Assembly: GCA_963695135.1 (NCBI GenBank)
Contig: CAVOGA010000003.1
Location: 1-64,000, forward strand
Direction of reading: 5' to 3'
Length of the DNA stretch: 64,000 nt
DNA from: Marinihelvus sp963695135
Lineage (GTDB): Bacteria > Pseudomonadota > Gammaproteobacteria > Xanthomonadales > SZUA-36
Below are positions 49,320-57,890 of the stretch, piece after piece. The translations under genes and the position numbers were made by a program. A model generated the notes under the pieces. It saw only the letters and a list, made by a program, of their open reading frames with translations, was not told where the DNA came from and did no database searches. Position 1 is the stretch's first letter, and the number at the start of each line of letters is the position of its first letter.

Positions 49320-49618
49320 CAGGGCAGCACCGGTTTGTAGGGATGGATATCGACCTGGTCGTAGACGCCCGCGGCCACGTAGGGGTCCGCTTTCGCCCAC
49401 TCCCTCGCATCTTCCAGCGAGTCAAATTTGACCACCACCATGGAGCCGGTAAAACCGGCCGGGCCCGGGTCTTCCGAGTCGATGGCCGGGATGGGGCCGG
49501 CCACCAGCAGGCGGCCCTCGTCGCGCAAGGCGGTCAGCCTCGCCAGGTGCGCCGGGCGCGCGGCCAGGCGTTGTTCCAGGCTGCCCGGCACGTCGCGGGC
49601 ATGGATGAAATACCACAT
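49319..49618 (-). CDS. YciI-family protein
   Basis: The 99-residue protein has the ferredoxin-like dimeric alpha/beta-barrel fold. MWYFIHARDVPGSLEQRLAA, the conserved His6, VAGPIPAIDSEDPG and REWAKADPYVAAGVYDQVDI (Asp-Pro-Tyr motif) are family hallmarks. It is coupled to bolA. Biochemical function is unknown. Confidence 0.9.
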   Translation of the reverse strand: MWYFIHARDVPGSLEQRLAARPAHLARLTALRDEGRLLVAGPIPAIDSEDPGPAGFTGSMVVVKFDSLEDAREWAKADPYVAAGVYDQVDIHPYKPVLP

Positions 49619-49623
49619 GTGGC

Positions 49624-51597
49624 CTATTCCTCTTTCAGGTACTGGTTAAGAAACTGCAGGTACGCCTCGGAGGCGGTGATGCGGTTTTCCTTGCGGCGGA
49701 AGCCATGGCCCTCGTCCGGGAACAGCAGGTACTCCACCGGCACCTCGTTGGCCTGCACGGCGGCGACCAGTTCGTCACTCTCCACCTGCAGGACACGCGG
49801 GTCATTGGCGCCCTGCACCACCAGCAAGGGTTTGACGATGTTGTCGGCGTGGAACAGGGGTGAGATGGCGCGATGGCGTTCCGCGTCGGTGGCCGGGTCG
49901 CCCATCTCGTCGTAGAGCGCTTCTTTGAAGCTCTCCCACCAGGGCGGAATGGACTCCAGGGTGCGCACCCAGTTGGTTACGCCAAAGATGTTGATGCCGA
50001 CGTCGAACTCTTCCGGCTCAAAGGCCAGGGCTGCGGCCACCATGTAGCCGCCATAGGAGCCACCGATAATGCCGATGCGATCCGGGTCGACCCAGTCGAG
50101 GCTTTCCAGGTAGCGGCGGCCATAGACGATATCCTGCAGGTCAGCCTCGCCGTGCTGCCGGTCATCCATGTGGAAGAAGGTCTTGCCATAGCCGGAGGAA
50201 CCCCGGTTGTTGGCGCCGAGAATCGCGTAGCCGTGATTGACCAGGTGCTGCTGCACGGCGCTGTAACCCTGGCGCGTCTGGCCGCCCGGCCCGCCGTGCA
50301 CCCACACCAGCGCCGGCACCTTGTTCTCGGCGCTGGCCCCCTTGGGCTTGTAGAGAATCGACGGAATTTCCAGCCCGTCGAAGCTCGGATAACGAACCAC
50401 TTCGCTGCTGACGAGGTCGTCCGGGTCGATTGCCGGGTTCAGCGTATCCGTGAGCTGCGCCACGGTGCCGGCCTCCAGGTCAACGGTGAAGATGTTCGAC
50501 GGCGAGGTATCGGAATTGACGATCAGCGCAATACGCTGTTCATCCGGGGTAAACCGGATGCTGCCCAGGTCGCCGGAGGGCAGCGCCGGCAGCACCACGG
50601 GCTCGCCGCTCTGGCTGTCGGTCATCACCACCTCGGTGCGCGCATCCGCGTTGATGCCGACCACCTGGTAGCGGCCACTTGGCGACAGGCTCACGTAGCT
50701 GACATCCCAGTCCGCCTGCACCAGGGGCGCCCGCTCGCCGGTTTCCAGGTCATAGACCCAGGCCTGGGCGAACTCGCCGAATTCATTGGTCGAATAAACC
50801 AGGGAGCGGTTATTCGGCGCAATCAGGTAGGTCCCGTGGGCCACGTTGCCCTCGTGCGGCGTGATCAGCACCGGCTCGGGCGCATCGCTGGCCAGGTCCA
50901 CCACGTAAATATCGGAGTCAGCGCTGGTGCGCGGCTTGTCCAGCGCCAGCCAGCGACCGTCTGAGCTGATTTCGCTGACCTGGAAGCCGGGGTTTTCGAA
51001 CACCATCTCGCGCTCATAATCGTCGGCCGCGTAGCGCCAGACATCAAAGGCCTCGCCGTTGCGCTCCGTGCTGAGCAGGTAGAAGGACGCCCCGTCGTCG
51101 CTCCAGCCCAGGAAACCGGCCTTCAGGCCCTCCCCCGGGGTCAGGTCAATGACCGTGCCATCGGCCTCGCGGACCAGGACATGGTTCAGCTCATCACCAC
51201 CGCCATCGGTGGTAAAGAGCACCCGCTCGTCAGCCGGGAAGTAACTCACGGCGTAGGTCGCGTTGGTCTGTGAGTCGGTGAGCTGAACCGGCGCAGCACC
51301 GTTCACCGGCTGGGCGTAGACGTTGAACACACCACTGGCATCCGAGGACATCAGGATGTGGCTGCCGTCCGGGGAAAACGCATGGGCGGCGCCGCCGGGC
51401 AGTCCCACGCTGGTCGTGGCGAAAAACGTCTCCGCACTGTACTGCTCGGGCGCAGTGACCTCGACAGCCGCGACTTCGACCGGCGCGGAAGCCGCACCGT
51501 CCGGCGGTGCGGACGAGTCACAGGCGCTCAGTCCGACCAGGGATGCGGTAGCGGAAAGCAACAGGAGACGGGTGCGTGCGCGGGGCGATAGCGTCAT
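49624..51597 (-). CDS. S9-family prolyl oligopeptidase lipoprotein
   Basis: The protein of about 657 residues starts at ATG 51595-51597. The signal peptide ends in lipobox LVGLSAC-D, so it is lipid-anchored in the envelope. A seven-bladed propeller (repeats such as FSPDGSHILMSSDASG) precedes an alpha/beta-hydrolase domain. The catalytic triad is visible: Ser in GGSYGGYM, Asp in GANDPRV and His in DEGHGF. VWVHGGPGGQ is the oxyanion region. It would cleave short peptides. The longer ORF start is upstream of the lipobox and unlikely. Confidence 0.9.
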   Translation of the reverse strand: MTLSPRARTRLLLLSATASLVGLSACDSSAPPDGAASAPVEVAAVEVTAPEQYSAETFFATTSVGLPGGAAHAFSPDGSHILMSSDASGVFNVYAQPVNGAAPVQLTDSQTNATYAVSYFPADERVLFTTDGGGDELNHVLVREADGTVIDLTPGEGLKAGFLGWSDDGASFYLLSTERNGEAFDVWRYAADDYEREMVFENPGFQVSEISSDGRWLALDKPRTSADSDIYVVDLASDAPEPVLITPHEGNVAHGTYLIAPNNRSLVYSTNEFGEFAQAWVYDLETGERAPLVQADWDVSYVSLSPSGRYQVVGINADARTEVVMTDSQSGEPVVLPALPSGDLGSIRFTPDEQRIALIVNSDTSPSNIFTVDLEAGTVAQLTDTLNPAIDPDDLVSSEVVRYPSFDGLEIPSILYKPKGASAENKVPALVWVHGGPGGQTRQGYSAVQQHLVNHGYAILGANNRGSSGYGKTFFHMDDRQHGEADLQDIVYGRRYLESLDWVDPDRIGIIGGSYGGYMVAAALAFEPEEFDVGINIFGVTNWVRTLESIPPWWESFKEALYDEMGDPATDAERHRAISPLFHADNIVKPLLVVQGANDPRVLQVESDELVAAVQANEVPVEYLLFPDEGHGFRRKENRITASEAYLQFLNQYLKEE

Positions 51598-51762
51598 GAT
51601 TTCTGGTCCGGTCCGTGAAAGGAGGGCGCTTAAGATGTCGCAAAAGCGGGGCGTTAGCAACCGCCGCGGCGATAAGCCGTGCGCGCTCCGGGGCCGGCTT
51701 GCAGCGTTCGTAACGCCCTTTTCCTTTCACGTATCGCCCATTGCCCGTAGAATCGCACGCCT

Positions 51763-52374
51763 ATGAGCGAACGCGTTTCAGTCAATGTGCACGGCCCAAA
51801 ACCCCGGGAGATCGACCGGGTTACTTCCGTGCTGGTCCGGGGCGGCCTGATCGCCTATCCCACGGACTCCGGTTACGCGCTGGGCTGGCGCACCGATAAC
51901 AAGGCGGCCCGGGACCGGGTGATCCGCCTGCGCCAGCTAAACCGGGATCACCATTTCACCTTTTGCTGCCGCAGTCTTTCCGATGTCGGCCAGCTGACCA
52001 GGGTGAACAACCAGGCCCATCGCCTGATCCGCCAGCTGACCCCGGGGCCCTATACCTTCATCCTGCCGGCCACCAGCCAGGTGCCGCGCAGCGTGAAGCA
52101 TCGCCAGCAGACCATCGGCGTGCGGATCCCGGACAATGCCGTGGTCCGCGCGCTGCTCGAGTCGCTTGACGAGCCGCTGCTGAGTTCGTCCCTGATCCTG
52201 CCGGACCAGGAAGAGATCTTCGACTCGGAGGACCTCTTCGATGCGGTCTATGGCAGCATCGACCTGTTCGTGGATTCGGGCTACTGCGCCCTGGAGCCCA
52301 CCACGCTCGTGGACCTGTCCGGCGATACGCCGGTCATCCTGCGCCACGGCGCCGGCGAGGTGGACTTCCTGTGA
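51763..52374 (+). CDS. yciO: YciO/Sua5/YrdC-family protein
   Basis: The 203-residue protein has the YrdC fold: GGLIAYPTDSGYALGWRTD (substrate pocket), RLRQLNRDHHFTFCC, LTPGPYTFILPATSQVPR and TIGVRIPDNAVVRALLE. YciO differs from TsaC/TsaC2 (t6A synthesis) by motif changes, and its physiological role is less certain. It begins a plus-strand operon with scpA, scpB, rluB and an HD protein. Confidence 0.9.
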   Translation: MSERVSVNVHGPKPREIDRVTSVLVRGGLIAYPTDSGYALGWRTDNKAARDRVIRLRQLNRDHHFTFCCRSLSDVGQLTRVNNQAHRLIRQLTPGPYTFILPATSQVPRSVKHRQQTIGVRIPDNAVVRALLESLDEPLLSSSLILPDQEEIFDSEDLFDAVYGSIDLFVDSGYCALEPTTLVDLSGDTPVILRHGAGEVDFL

Positions 52375-53252
52375 GCGAGCCGGAAATCGCGGCAGACACG
52401 GATTCACACGACGCTGAGCCGGCCAGGCCCGCGAACGCCGGCGCCGCGGCCCACCAGGGTGAAATGCCTTTTGCGCTGGTGCAGGGCCAGCCGGTCACCC
52501 AGCTTCCCGAGGATCTGTACATTCCGCCGGATGCGCTGGAAGTCTTCCTGGAGGCCTTCGAAGGACCGCTGGACCTGTTGCTGTACCTGATCCGCCGCCA
52601 GAACCTGGACATACTCGATATCCCCATGGCGGAGATCACGAAACAGTACGTCGCGTACGTGGATATTCTCAAGGACGTCAAGTTCGAACTGGCCGCCGAA
52701 TACCTGGTGATGGCCGCCATCCTCGCGGAGATCAAGTCGCGCATGCTTCTGCCCCGCCCCAAGTCGGAAGAGGACGAGGAGGCCGATCCGCGCGCCGAGC
52801 TGGTGCGTCGCCTGCAGGAGTACGAGCGCTTCAAGCAGGCCGCCGAGGACATGGATGAACTGCCGAGGGAGGGCCGCGACTTCACCGTCGCAGCGGCCTT
52901 CCTGGAAGAAATGGACGTGGTCAAGGTGCCGCCGGAGGTGGACCTGAAAGACATCCTCGCGGCACTGCGGGATGTCATGAGCCGGGCGGACATGTTCACC
53001 CACCACCACATTGAGCAGGAACCCCTGTCGGTTCGCGAGCGGATGAGCATGATCGTCGACCGGCTGCGCGCTACCCCGTACATGGAATTCCACCAGCTCT
53101 TCGAAGTGCAGGAAGGCCGCATGGGCGTGGTGGTGAGCTTCCTGGCCATCATGGAGCTGAGCAAGGAACACCTGGTGGACATCATTCAGCATGAACCCAT
53201 GGGGCGCATCTACCTGAGGGCGCCCGGCTTTGACGAACAGGATTCGCTATGA
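52371..53252 (+). CDS. scpA: Segregation and condensation protein A
   Basis: The 293-residue kleisin has an acidic N-terminal extension of about 45 residues, then the ScpA domain (VFLEAFEGPLDLLLYLIRRQ, DILDIPMAEITKQY). ILAEIKSRMLLPRP and the C-terminal winged helix (VVVSFLAIMELSKE) complete it. It bridges SMC heads. The GTG start overlaps the yciO stop (GTGA). Confidence 0.94.
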   Translation: MSEPEIAADTDSHDAEPARPANAGAAAHQGEMPFALVQGQPVTQLPEDLYIPPDALEVFLEAFEGPLDLLLYLIRRQNLDILDIPMAEITKQYVAYVDILKDVKFELAAEYLVMAAILAEIKSRMLLPRPKSEEDEEADPRAELVRRLQEYERFKQAAEDMDELPREGRDFTVAAAFLEEMDVVKVPPEVDLKDILAALRDVMSRADMFTHHHIEQEPLSVRERMSMIVDRLRATPYMEFHQLFEVQEGRMGVVVSFLAIMELSKEHLVDIIQHEPMGRIYLRAPGFDEQDSL

Positions 53253-54094
53253 GTAATTTGCCCGTTCCCGAGGGCCAGAAGCTGAAACAGATCATCGAGG
53301 CAGCCCTGCTGGCGGCGGATGAACCGCTGACGCAGGCCCGTCTCGCGGCCCTGTTTCCGGAAGACGCGCAGCCGTCCAACCAGGCGATCGGCCGGGCGCT
53401 GGAGCAACTCGCCGCCGACTGCGAGGACCGCGGCGTGGAACTGACCGAGGTGGCCAGCGGCTTTCGCCTGCAGGTGCGCAGCGAGCTGCAACCCTGGGTG
53501 GCCCGCCTGTGGACGGAAAAGCCCCAGAAGTACTCGCGGGCCATGCTTGAGACCCTGGCGCTGATCGCCTACCGCCAACCGATCACGCGGGGTGAAATCG
53601 AGTCGGTACGTGGCGTTTCACTGAGTTCCAACATCATCCGCTCGCTGCAGGAACGCGAATGGGTACGCATCGTCGGCCACCGGGACGTGCCCGGCAAGCC
53701 GGCCCTGTTTGGCACGACCAGGGGGTTCCTGGATTACTTCAACCTCACCAGCCTGGACCAGTTGCCGACCCTGGCGGAAATCAGGGACATGGAAAGCCTG
53801 GAGCCGGAACTGGTCTTCGAGGGCAGAGCATCCGCAGATAAGCCGGCCGCAAGCGAGTCAGGTAGCGGGCCGGAGCAGGCGTCCGAAGATGAGGCGCACG
53901 GTCAGGGTGAGGACGCCGATGACAATCACGGGCCGGAGTTCGAAGAGGGCGAGGTGGAGGACGAGGACCTGGACGAAGCCTTCGATGAACTGGAGCGCGC
54001 CCTCGGCGAAGCCGACGACATCGCCGTGGGTGAAGACGAAGACTACGACGAAGACGAAGACGAAGACGAAGACGATAACCTGGGGAACCGGTGA
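53249..54094 (+). CDS. scpB: Segregation and condensation protein B
   Basis: The 281-residue protein has two winged-helix domains (EAALLAADEPLTQARLAALF and AMLETLALIAYRQPITRGEIE, RSLQEREWVRIVG). It ends in an unusually long acidic tail (residues about 195-281) of Asp/Glu with EDEDYDEDEDEDEDD. It binds ScpA and SMC. ATGA overlaps scpA. Confidence 0.94.
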   Translation: MSNLPVPEGQKLKQIIEAALLAADEPLTQARLAALFPEDAQPSNQAIGRALEQLAADCEDRGVELTEVASGFRLQVRSELQPWVARLWTEKPQKYSRAMLETLALIAYRQPITRGEIESVRGVSLSSNIIRSLQEREWVRIVGHRDVPGKPALFGTTRGFLDYFNLTSLDQLPTLAEIRDMESLEPELVFEGRASADKPAASESGSGPEQASEDEAHGQGEDADDNHGPEFEEGEVEDEDLDEAFDELERALGEADDIAVGEDEDYDEDEDEDEDDNLGNR

Positions 54095-55086
54095 GCGATT
54101 CGGACCACAAGACGCCGCCGGGGCCGGCGGATTCACCACCCAAAGGCATCCGCTTGCAGAAGCTGCTTGCCGATGTGGGTGAAGGCTCACGGCGGCAGCT
54201 GGAACAGCGCATCGCCGACGGCGAGGTCCGCCTGAACGGTGCAGTCGCTGAAGTGGGCGCGGTGGCGACCATCAACGACCAGGTGGCCATCGGTGACATG
54301 GTGTACCGCGTGGTCAGCCGGCCGGCGTTTCACCGCTCGATTATTTATAACAAACCCCTGGGCGAAATCACCACGCGGCACGACCCGCAAGGCCGCCCCA
54401 CGGTTTTCGACAAGCTGCCGCGCGTCAAGGGCGGTCGCTGGGTTGCCGTGGGACGCCTGGACATCAACACCACCGGCTTGCTGCTGTTGACCACGGACGG
54501 GGAACTGGCCAACGCCATGATGCACCCCTCGAACCAGGTGGACCGGGAGTACGCCTGCCGCGTCTACGGCGAGGTGGACGCGCTGATGCTGGAGCGGCTG
54601 AAACAGGGTGTCGAACTCGAGGACGGCCCGGCCGCCTTCGGCGACATTGTTGACGCCGGCGGTGACGGGGAGAAAAACCACTGGTATCACGTCACCCTGC
54701 TGGAGGGCCGTAACCGCGAGGTGCGACGTCTCTGGGCCTCCCAGGGCGTCACCGTCAGCCGTCTGAAGCGGGTTCGCTACGGCGCCGTATTCCTGCCGCA
54801 CCGCCTGCGCATGGGCGACTGGTCCGAGCTGGACGTAAAAGACCACCGCGTGCTGCGCGAGGACGTGGGCCTGCCCGGCGAGCCCGACGGTCAGCTGAGC
54901 CTGCGCCCCATGAAAGATACGAGCAGCCGCGGCAGTACCGCCAGCAAACCGGCACGCACCCGCGCCCACCCCTCGCGCAAGCCGCGCAAACGCCAGCGCC
55001 AGGTATCCGCCAAGCGCGAGGCCGCCAACAAGGCCGGTCCGGGTCCGCGCAAAGGCAGCAGCGGCGGTCCACGCAAAAAGCGCTGA
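54091..55086 (+). CDS. rluB: Ribosomal large-subunit pseudouridine synthase B
   Basis: RluB modifies U2605 of 23S rRNA. The 331-residue protein has an S4 domain (IRLQKLLADVGEGSRRQLE) and the RsuA-type catalytic motif GRLDINTTGLLLLTTDG (Asp124). NREVRRLWASQG follows. A long basic C-terminal tail (about 280-331, rich in Arg, Lys, Pro, Ser) probably binds RNA. GTG start overlaps scpB (GTGA). Confidence 0.93.
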   Translation: MSDSDHKTPPGPADSPPKGIRLQKLLADVGEGSRRQLEQRIADGEVRLNGAVAEVGAVATINDQVAIGDMVYRVVSRPAFHRSIIYNKPLGEITTRHDPQGRPTVFDKLPRVKGGRWVAVGRLDINTTGLLLLTTDGELANAMMHPSNQVDREYACRVYGEVDALMLERLKQGVELEDGPAAFGDIVDAGGDGEKNHWYHVTLLEGRNREVRRLWASQGVTVSRLKRVRYGAVFLPHRLRMGDWSELDVKDHRVLREDVGLPGEPDGQLSLRPMKDTSSRGSTASKPARTRAHPSRKPRKRQRQVSAKREAANKAGPGPRKGSSGGPRKKR

Positions 55087-55724
55087 TGGACCTCGACGCG
55101 CTCGCCCGGGCCTGCGAAGCCTTCGTCGCCGGCCGCACCGCCGCCGACCCGGCACACGACTTGTCACACATCAAGCGCGTGGTCAACAATGCGCTGTATC
55201 TTACTGATATTGAACAATGCGACCGGCGCATTACCCTGCCCGCCGCCTGGCTGCATGACTGCGTCCAGGTGCCCAAGAACAGCCCGGACCGCAAGCAGGC
55301 CTCACGCCTCGCCGCCGCCGAGGCGGTCCGTTTTCTCAGGACCCAGGACTACCCGGACGACCTCCTCCCTGCCCTGCAGCACGCCGTTGAGGCCCACAGC
55401 TTCTCTGCCGCCATTCCCGTCCAGACCATCGAGGCCGGCGTCGTACAGGACGCGGACCGCCTCGACGCCCTCGGCGCCATCGGCATCGCGCGCTGCCTGC
55501 TCACCGGCGGCGCCATGGGCAGCGAAATCTACGACCCCGCCGACCCCTTCGCCGAACGCCGCGAGTTCGACGACAAGGCCTTCATGATCGACCACTTCCA
55601 CACCAAGCTCTTCCACCTCCCCGCCACCATGCAAACCCGCGCCGGCCGCATGGAGGCCGAACGCCGCGTCACCATGATGCAGACCTTCCTCAAGGAACTC
55701 GGTCGGGAAGTGACTTCTCTTTAA
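55086..55724 (+). CDS. HD-domain phosphohydrolase
   Basis: The 212-residue protein shows the HD signature H...HD...D: HDLSH (24-28), WLHDCVQVPKNS (57-58) and DADRLDALGAIG (122-124). The family cleaves phosphodiester or phosphomonoester bonds, often of nucleotides. Its ATG overlaps the rluB stop as TGATG. No further substrate evidence is present. Confidence 0.86.
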   Translation: MDLDALARACEAFVAGRTAADPAHDLSHIKRVVNNALYLTDIEQCDRRITLPAAWLHDCVQVPKNSPDRKQASRLAAAEAVRFLRTQDYPDDLLPALQHAVEAHSFSAAIPVQTIEAGVVQDADRLDALGAIGIARCLLTGGAMGSEIYDPADPFAERREFDDKAFMIDHFHTKLFHLPATMQTRAGRMEAERRVTMMQTFLKELGREVTSL

Positions 55725-55803
55725 GTTTCCCTTCCGGTTGGATCGGGGAATGGGCTCCCTGGACCCCCGGGTTTTTGAGTAGGCTCCTGTGAGATCGGGG
55801 AAT

Positions 55804-55913
55804 GGGCTCCGTGAACCTGCGCTTTCTGGACACGCCACAAGTACATCCCTGTAGGCTCTGGGTTCGCCATCCCTGGCTCACACAGGTCCAGAAAGCGCAG
55901 GTTCACGGAGCCC
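55804..55913 (+). repeat. Variable-arm hairpin repeat, copy F (type 2 core)
   Basis: Left arm 55804-55831 and right arm 55886-55913 are perfectly complementary over 28 bp. The 54-bp core (55832-55885) has CCTGTAGGCTCTGGGTTCGC and ends CTGGCTCACACAG, a second subfamily distinct from copies A-E. The first seven bases of the arm lie within a local direct repeat (55793-55810). Confidence 0.93.
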
Positions 55914-55984
55914 CCGAAGCATAACGGGTACGGAAACCCAAAACCGATACCCCCGAAGCATAACGGCTACGGAAACCCAAACCC
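55911..55984 (+). repeat. Tandem duplication of a 35-bp unit in the F-G spacer
   Basis: CCCCCGAAGCATAACGG to GGAAACCCAAA occurs at 55911-55945 and again at 55950-55984, with one substitution and one A-tract difference. The unit begins at the very end of the right arm of copy F. Confidence 0.85.
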
Positions 55985-56064
55985 CATCACCCACGTACCC
56001 CACACCACCAGACAGCCACGACCCCGGAAGCGCGAATCCACCCGAGACTCGATGTTGGTGGGGT

Positions 56065-56167
56065 GGTCTGGTCCCCCTCGGTTCAGACCTGTGTGAGCCA
56101 TGGATGGCGAACCCAGAGCCTACAGGGACGTACTTGAGGCGTGTCTGAACCGAGGGGGACCAGACCA
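56065..56167 (-). repeat. Variable-arm hairpin repeat, copy G (type 2 core)
   Basis: Arms of 24-25 bp (56064-56088 and 56143-56167) are perfectly complementary. The 54-bp core (56089-56142) is the reverse complement of the type 2 core (CTGTGTGAGCCATGGATGGC, then CAGAGCCTACAGGGACG). It faces copy F and shares its subfamily, but the arms are unrelated. Confidence 0.93.
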
Positions 56168-56190
56168 ACCCTTTCCCCCGAACCTCAGGA

Positions 56191-57138
56191 TCAGGAGTTG
56201 AATTCCACCGTGGTTTGGCGGTCGCGGTTGACGATCAGGCGGGTGACGTCGGGGCGGCTGTAGTGGCCGGCGGGATCGAAGTTCTGGCGTTCGCGGTAGA
56301 CCGCGTCGAGGTCGAGTTCGGCGGTGAGGACGGTGTCCTGGAAGGGGACGGGTTCGATGATCCATTCGCCGTCCGGGCCGGCGATGCAGGAGCCGCCGTC
56401 GGTAAGCCATTCCGGCGCGTTGGCCTTCATGGTGGCGGCGCCCGGCAGGGTGTCGGGAATCCATTCGCGCTGCATGATGCTGGAGGCGGACAGGACGTAG
56501 CTGCGGCCTTCGCGGGCGATGAAACGGGTGATGTCCCGGGTGTTGCGGACGCTGCCCGGCCAGGCGGCCACGTGCAGGTTTTCGCCCTGGCCGTAGAGCG
56601 CGGCGCGCGGCAAGGGCATCCAGTTTTCCCAGCAGTTGAGTCCGCCGACACGGAAACCGTCCAGATCATGCACGCGCAGACCGTGGCCGTCACCCGGGGC
56701 CCAGTTGAGGCGCTCCTCGTAGGTCGGCTGCAGCTTGCGGTGCACGGAGCCGATACGGCCCTGCGGGTCGATGTACACGAGGCTGGCGTAGAGGCTGTGG
56801 TGGCTGCGGTCCGTGGCGCGCTCGATACAGCCCAGGTAGACGGCAATGCCCAGTTTCGCGGCCAGGGCGCAGGTATCTGCGATACCGCCGCCGGCCACGT
56901 CTACGGCCTGCTGCTGGTAGATCGCGTGCAGTTCCTTTTGCAGATCCGACTCGAAAACGGCGCCCCCGGTCAGCTCCGGCCAGTAGGGGTAACCGGGCAC
57001 CAGGGCTTCGCCGAAAGCGACCAGGCGGGCGCCCTGCCCCGCGGCCTCGTCCATGGCCTCGTGCACCCTGGTGAGGGTGGCCTCGCGGTCCAGCAGTACC
57101 GGCGCAATCTGCGCCAGGGCCACCTTCACCGTGCTCAC
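56191..57138 (-). CDS. Nitrilase-family (C-N hydrolase) enzyme
   Basis: The 315-residue enzyme carries the catalytic triad of the nitrilase superfamily: Glu44 in AFGEALVPGYPYW, Lys135 in VHRKLQPTYEE and Cys169 in LNCWENWMPL. The GYPYW and CWENWMP contexts fit true nitrilases (branch 1), which convert nitriles to acids and ammonia. The GTG at 57136-57138 overlaps the rlmB stop (GTGA), so it is coupled to rnr-rlmB. Confidence 0.9.
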   Translation of the reverse strand: MSTVKVALAQIAPVLLDREATLTRVHEAMDEAAGQGARLVAFGEALVPGYPYWPELTGGAVFESDLQKELHAIYQQQAVDVAGGGIADTCALAAKLGIAVYLGCIERATDRSHHSLYASLVYIDPQGRIGSVHRKLQPTYEERLNWAPGDGHGLRVHDLDGFRVGGLNCWENWMPLPRAALYGQGENLHVAAWPGSVRNTRDITRFIAREGRSYVLSASSIMQREWIPDTLPGAATMKANAPEWLTDGGSCIAGPDGEWIIEPVPFQDTVLTAELDLDAVYRERQNFDPAGHYSRPDVTRLIVNRDRQTTVEFNS

Positions 57139-57890
57139 TGTTTCTTGCCGCGCTGGCGGCGGATCTCGAACAGGCAAACGCCGGTGGCCACGGAGACATT
57201 CAGGCTTTCCATGGTGCCGGGCATGGGGATGCGCAGCAGAAAATCGCAGGTCTCGGCGGTCAGGCGGCGCAGGCCGTCCCCCTCGCTGCCCATGACCAGC
57301 GCCAGGGGTCCCGCGAGGTCCAGGTCGTAGAGGTCCGACGGTGCGTCACCGGCGGCGCCATACAGCCAGATACCGCGCTCCTTGAGCGCACGCAGGGTAC
57401 GCGCAAGGTTGGTTACCTGCACCAGCGGCAGGATTTCCGAGGCGCCGGCAGAGGCCTTACGGGCCGCCGGCGTCAGGCCGGCGGAGCGGTCCCGGGGCAC
57501 GATCACCGCGTGCACCCCGGCGGCTTCCGCGGTGCGCAGACAGGCGCCCAGGTTATGCGGATCGGTGACCCCGTCCAGCACCAGCAACAACGGCGCCTCG
57601 TCCAGCCCTTCCAGCAGGGCCATGAGCCCGGCTTCGTCCAGGCTGATCTGCCCGCCAAGTTCCGCCACCACGTCCTGGTGGCTGTCCAGGCCGGTCAGCT
57701 CGCTGAGCTGTTCACGGCGGCTCGGCACCACGTCGATGCCCGCGTCCCGGGCCATCAGCTCGATGTCCTTGACGCGCTGGTTCTGCGTATCAGCCACCAC
57801 CAGCAGCCGGTGGATATCCCCTGGATGGGCATTGATCGCCGCAATGACCGGGTTGATGCCCGCGACCAGCCGGGAACGGTCTCCTTTCAT
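57135..57890 (-). CDS. rlmB: 23S rRNA (guanosine-2'-O)-methyltransferase RlmB
   Basis: RlmB methylates G2251 of 23S rRNA. The 251-residue SPOUT enzyme has an N-terminal substrate-binding domain (GINPVIAAINAHPGDI) and the SPOUT motifs DGVTDPHNLGACLRTAEA, LALVMGSEGDGLRRL and MESLNVSVATGVCLFEI. Its ATG overlaps the rnr stop (ATGA), the typical order. Confidence 0.94.
   Translation of the reverse strand: MKGDRSRLVAGINPVIAAINAHPGDIHRLLVVADTQNQRVKDIELMARDAGIDVVPSRREQLSELTGLDSHQDVVAELGGQISLDEAGLMALLEGLDEAPLLLVLDGVTDPHNLGACLRTAEAAGVHAVIVPRDRSAGLTPAARKASAGASEILPLVQVTNLARTLRALKERGIWLYGAAGDAPSDLYDLDLAGPLALVMGSEGDGLRRLTAETCDFLLRIPMPGTMESLNVSVATGVCLFEIRRQRGKKQ

Larger units (their letters stand above)
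55725..56190. other. 466-bp convergent intergenic region with hairpin repeats F and G
   Basis: An 18-bp direct repeat GATCGGGGAATGGGCTCC occurs at 55741-55758 and 55793-55810. Repeats F (55804-55913) and G (56065-56167) face each other. Between them a 35-bp unit is tandemly duplicated (see separate entry). There is no credible gene. Confidence 0.7.

Noticed and set aside
26076..56167. Integron attC sites
   Set aside because: attC sites conserve the R/L boxes at the stem ends with variable centre. Here the centre is conserved and stems vary, and no integrase or cassette array is present.
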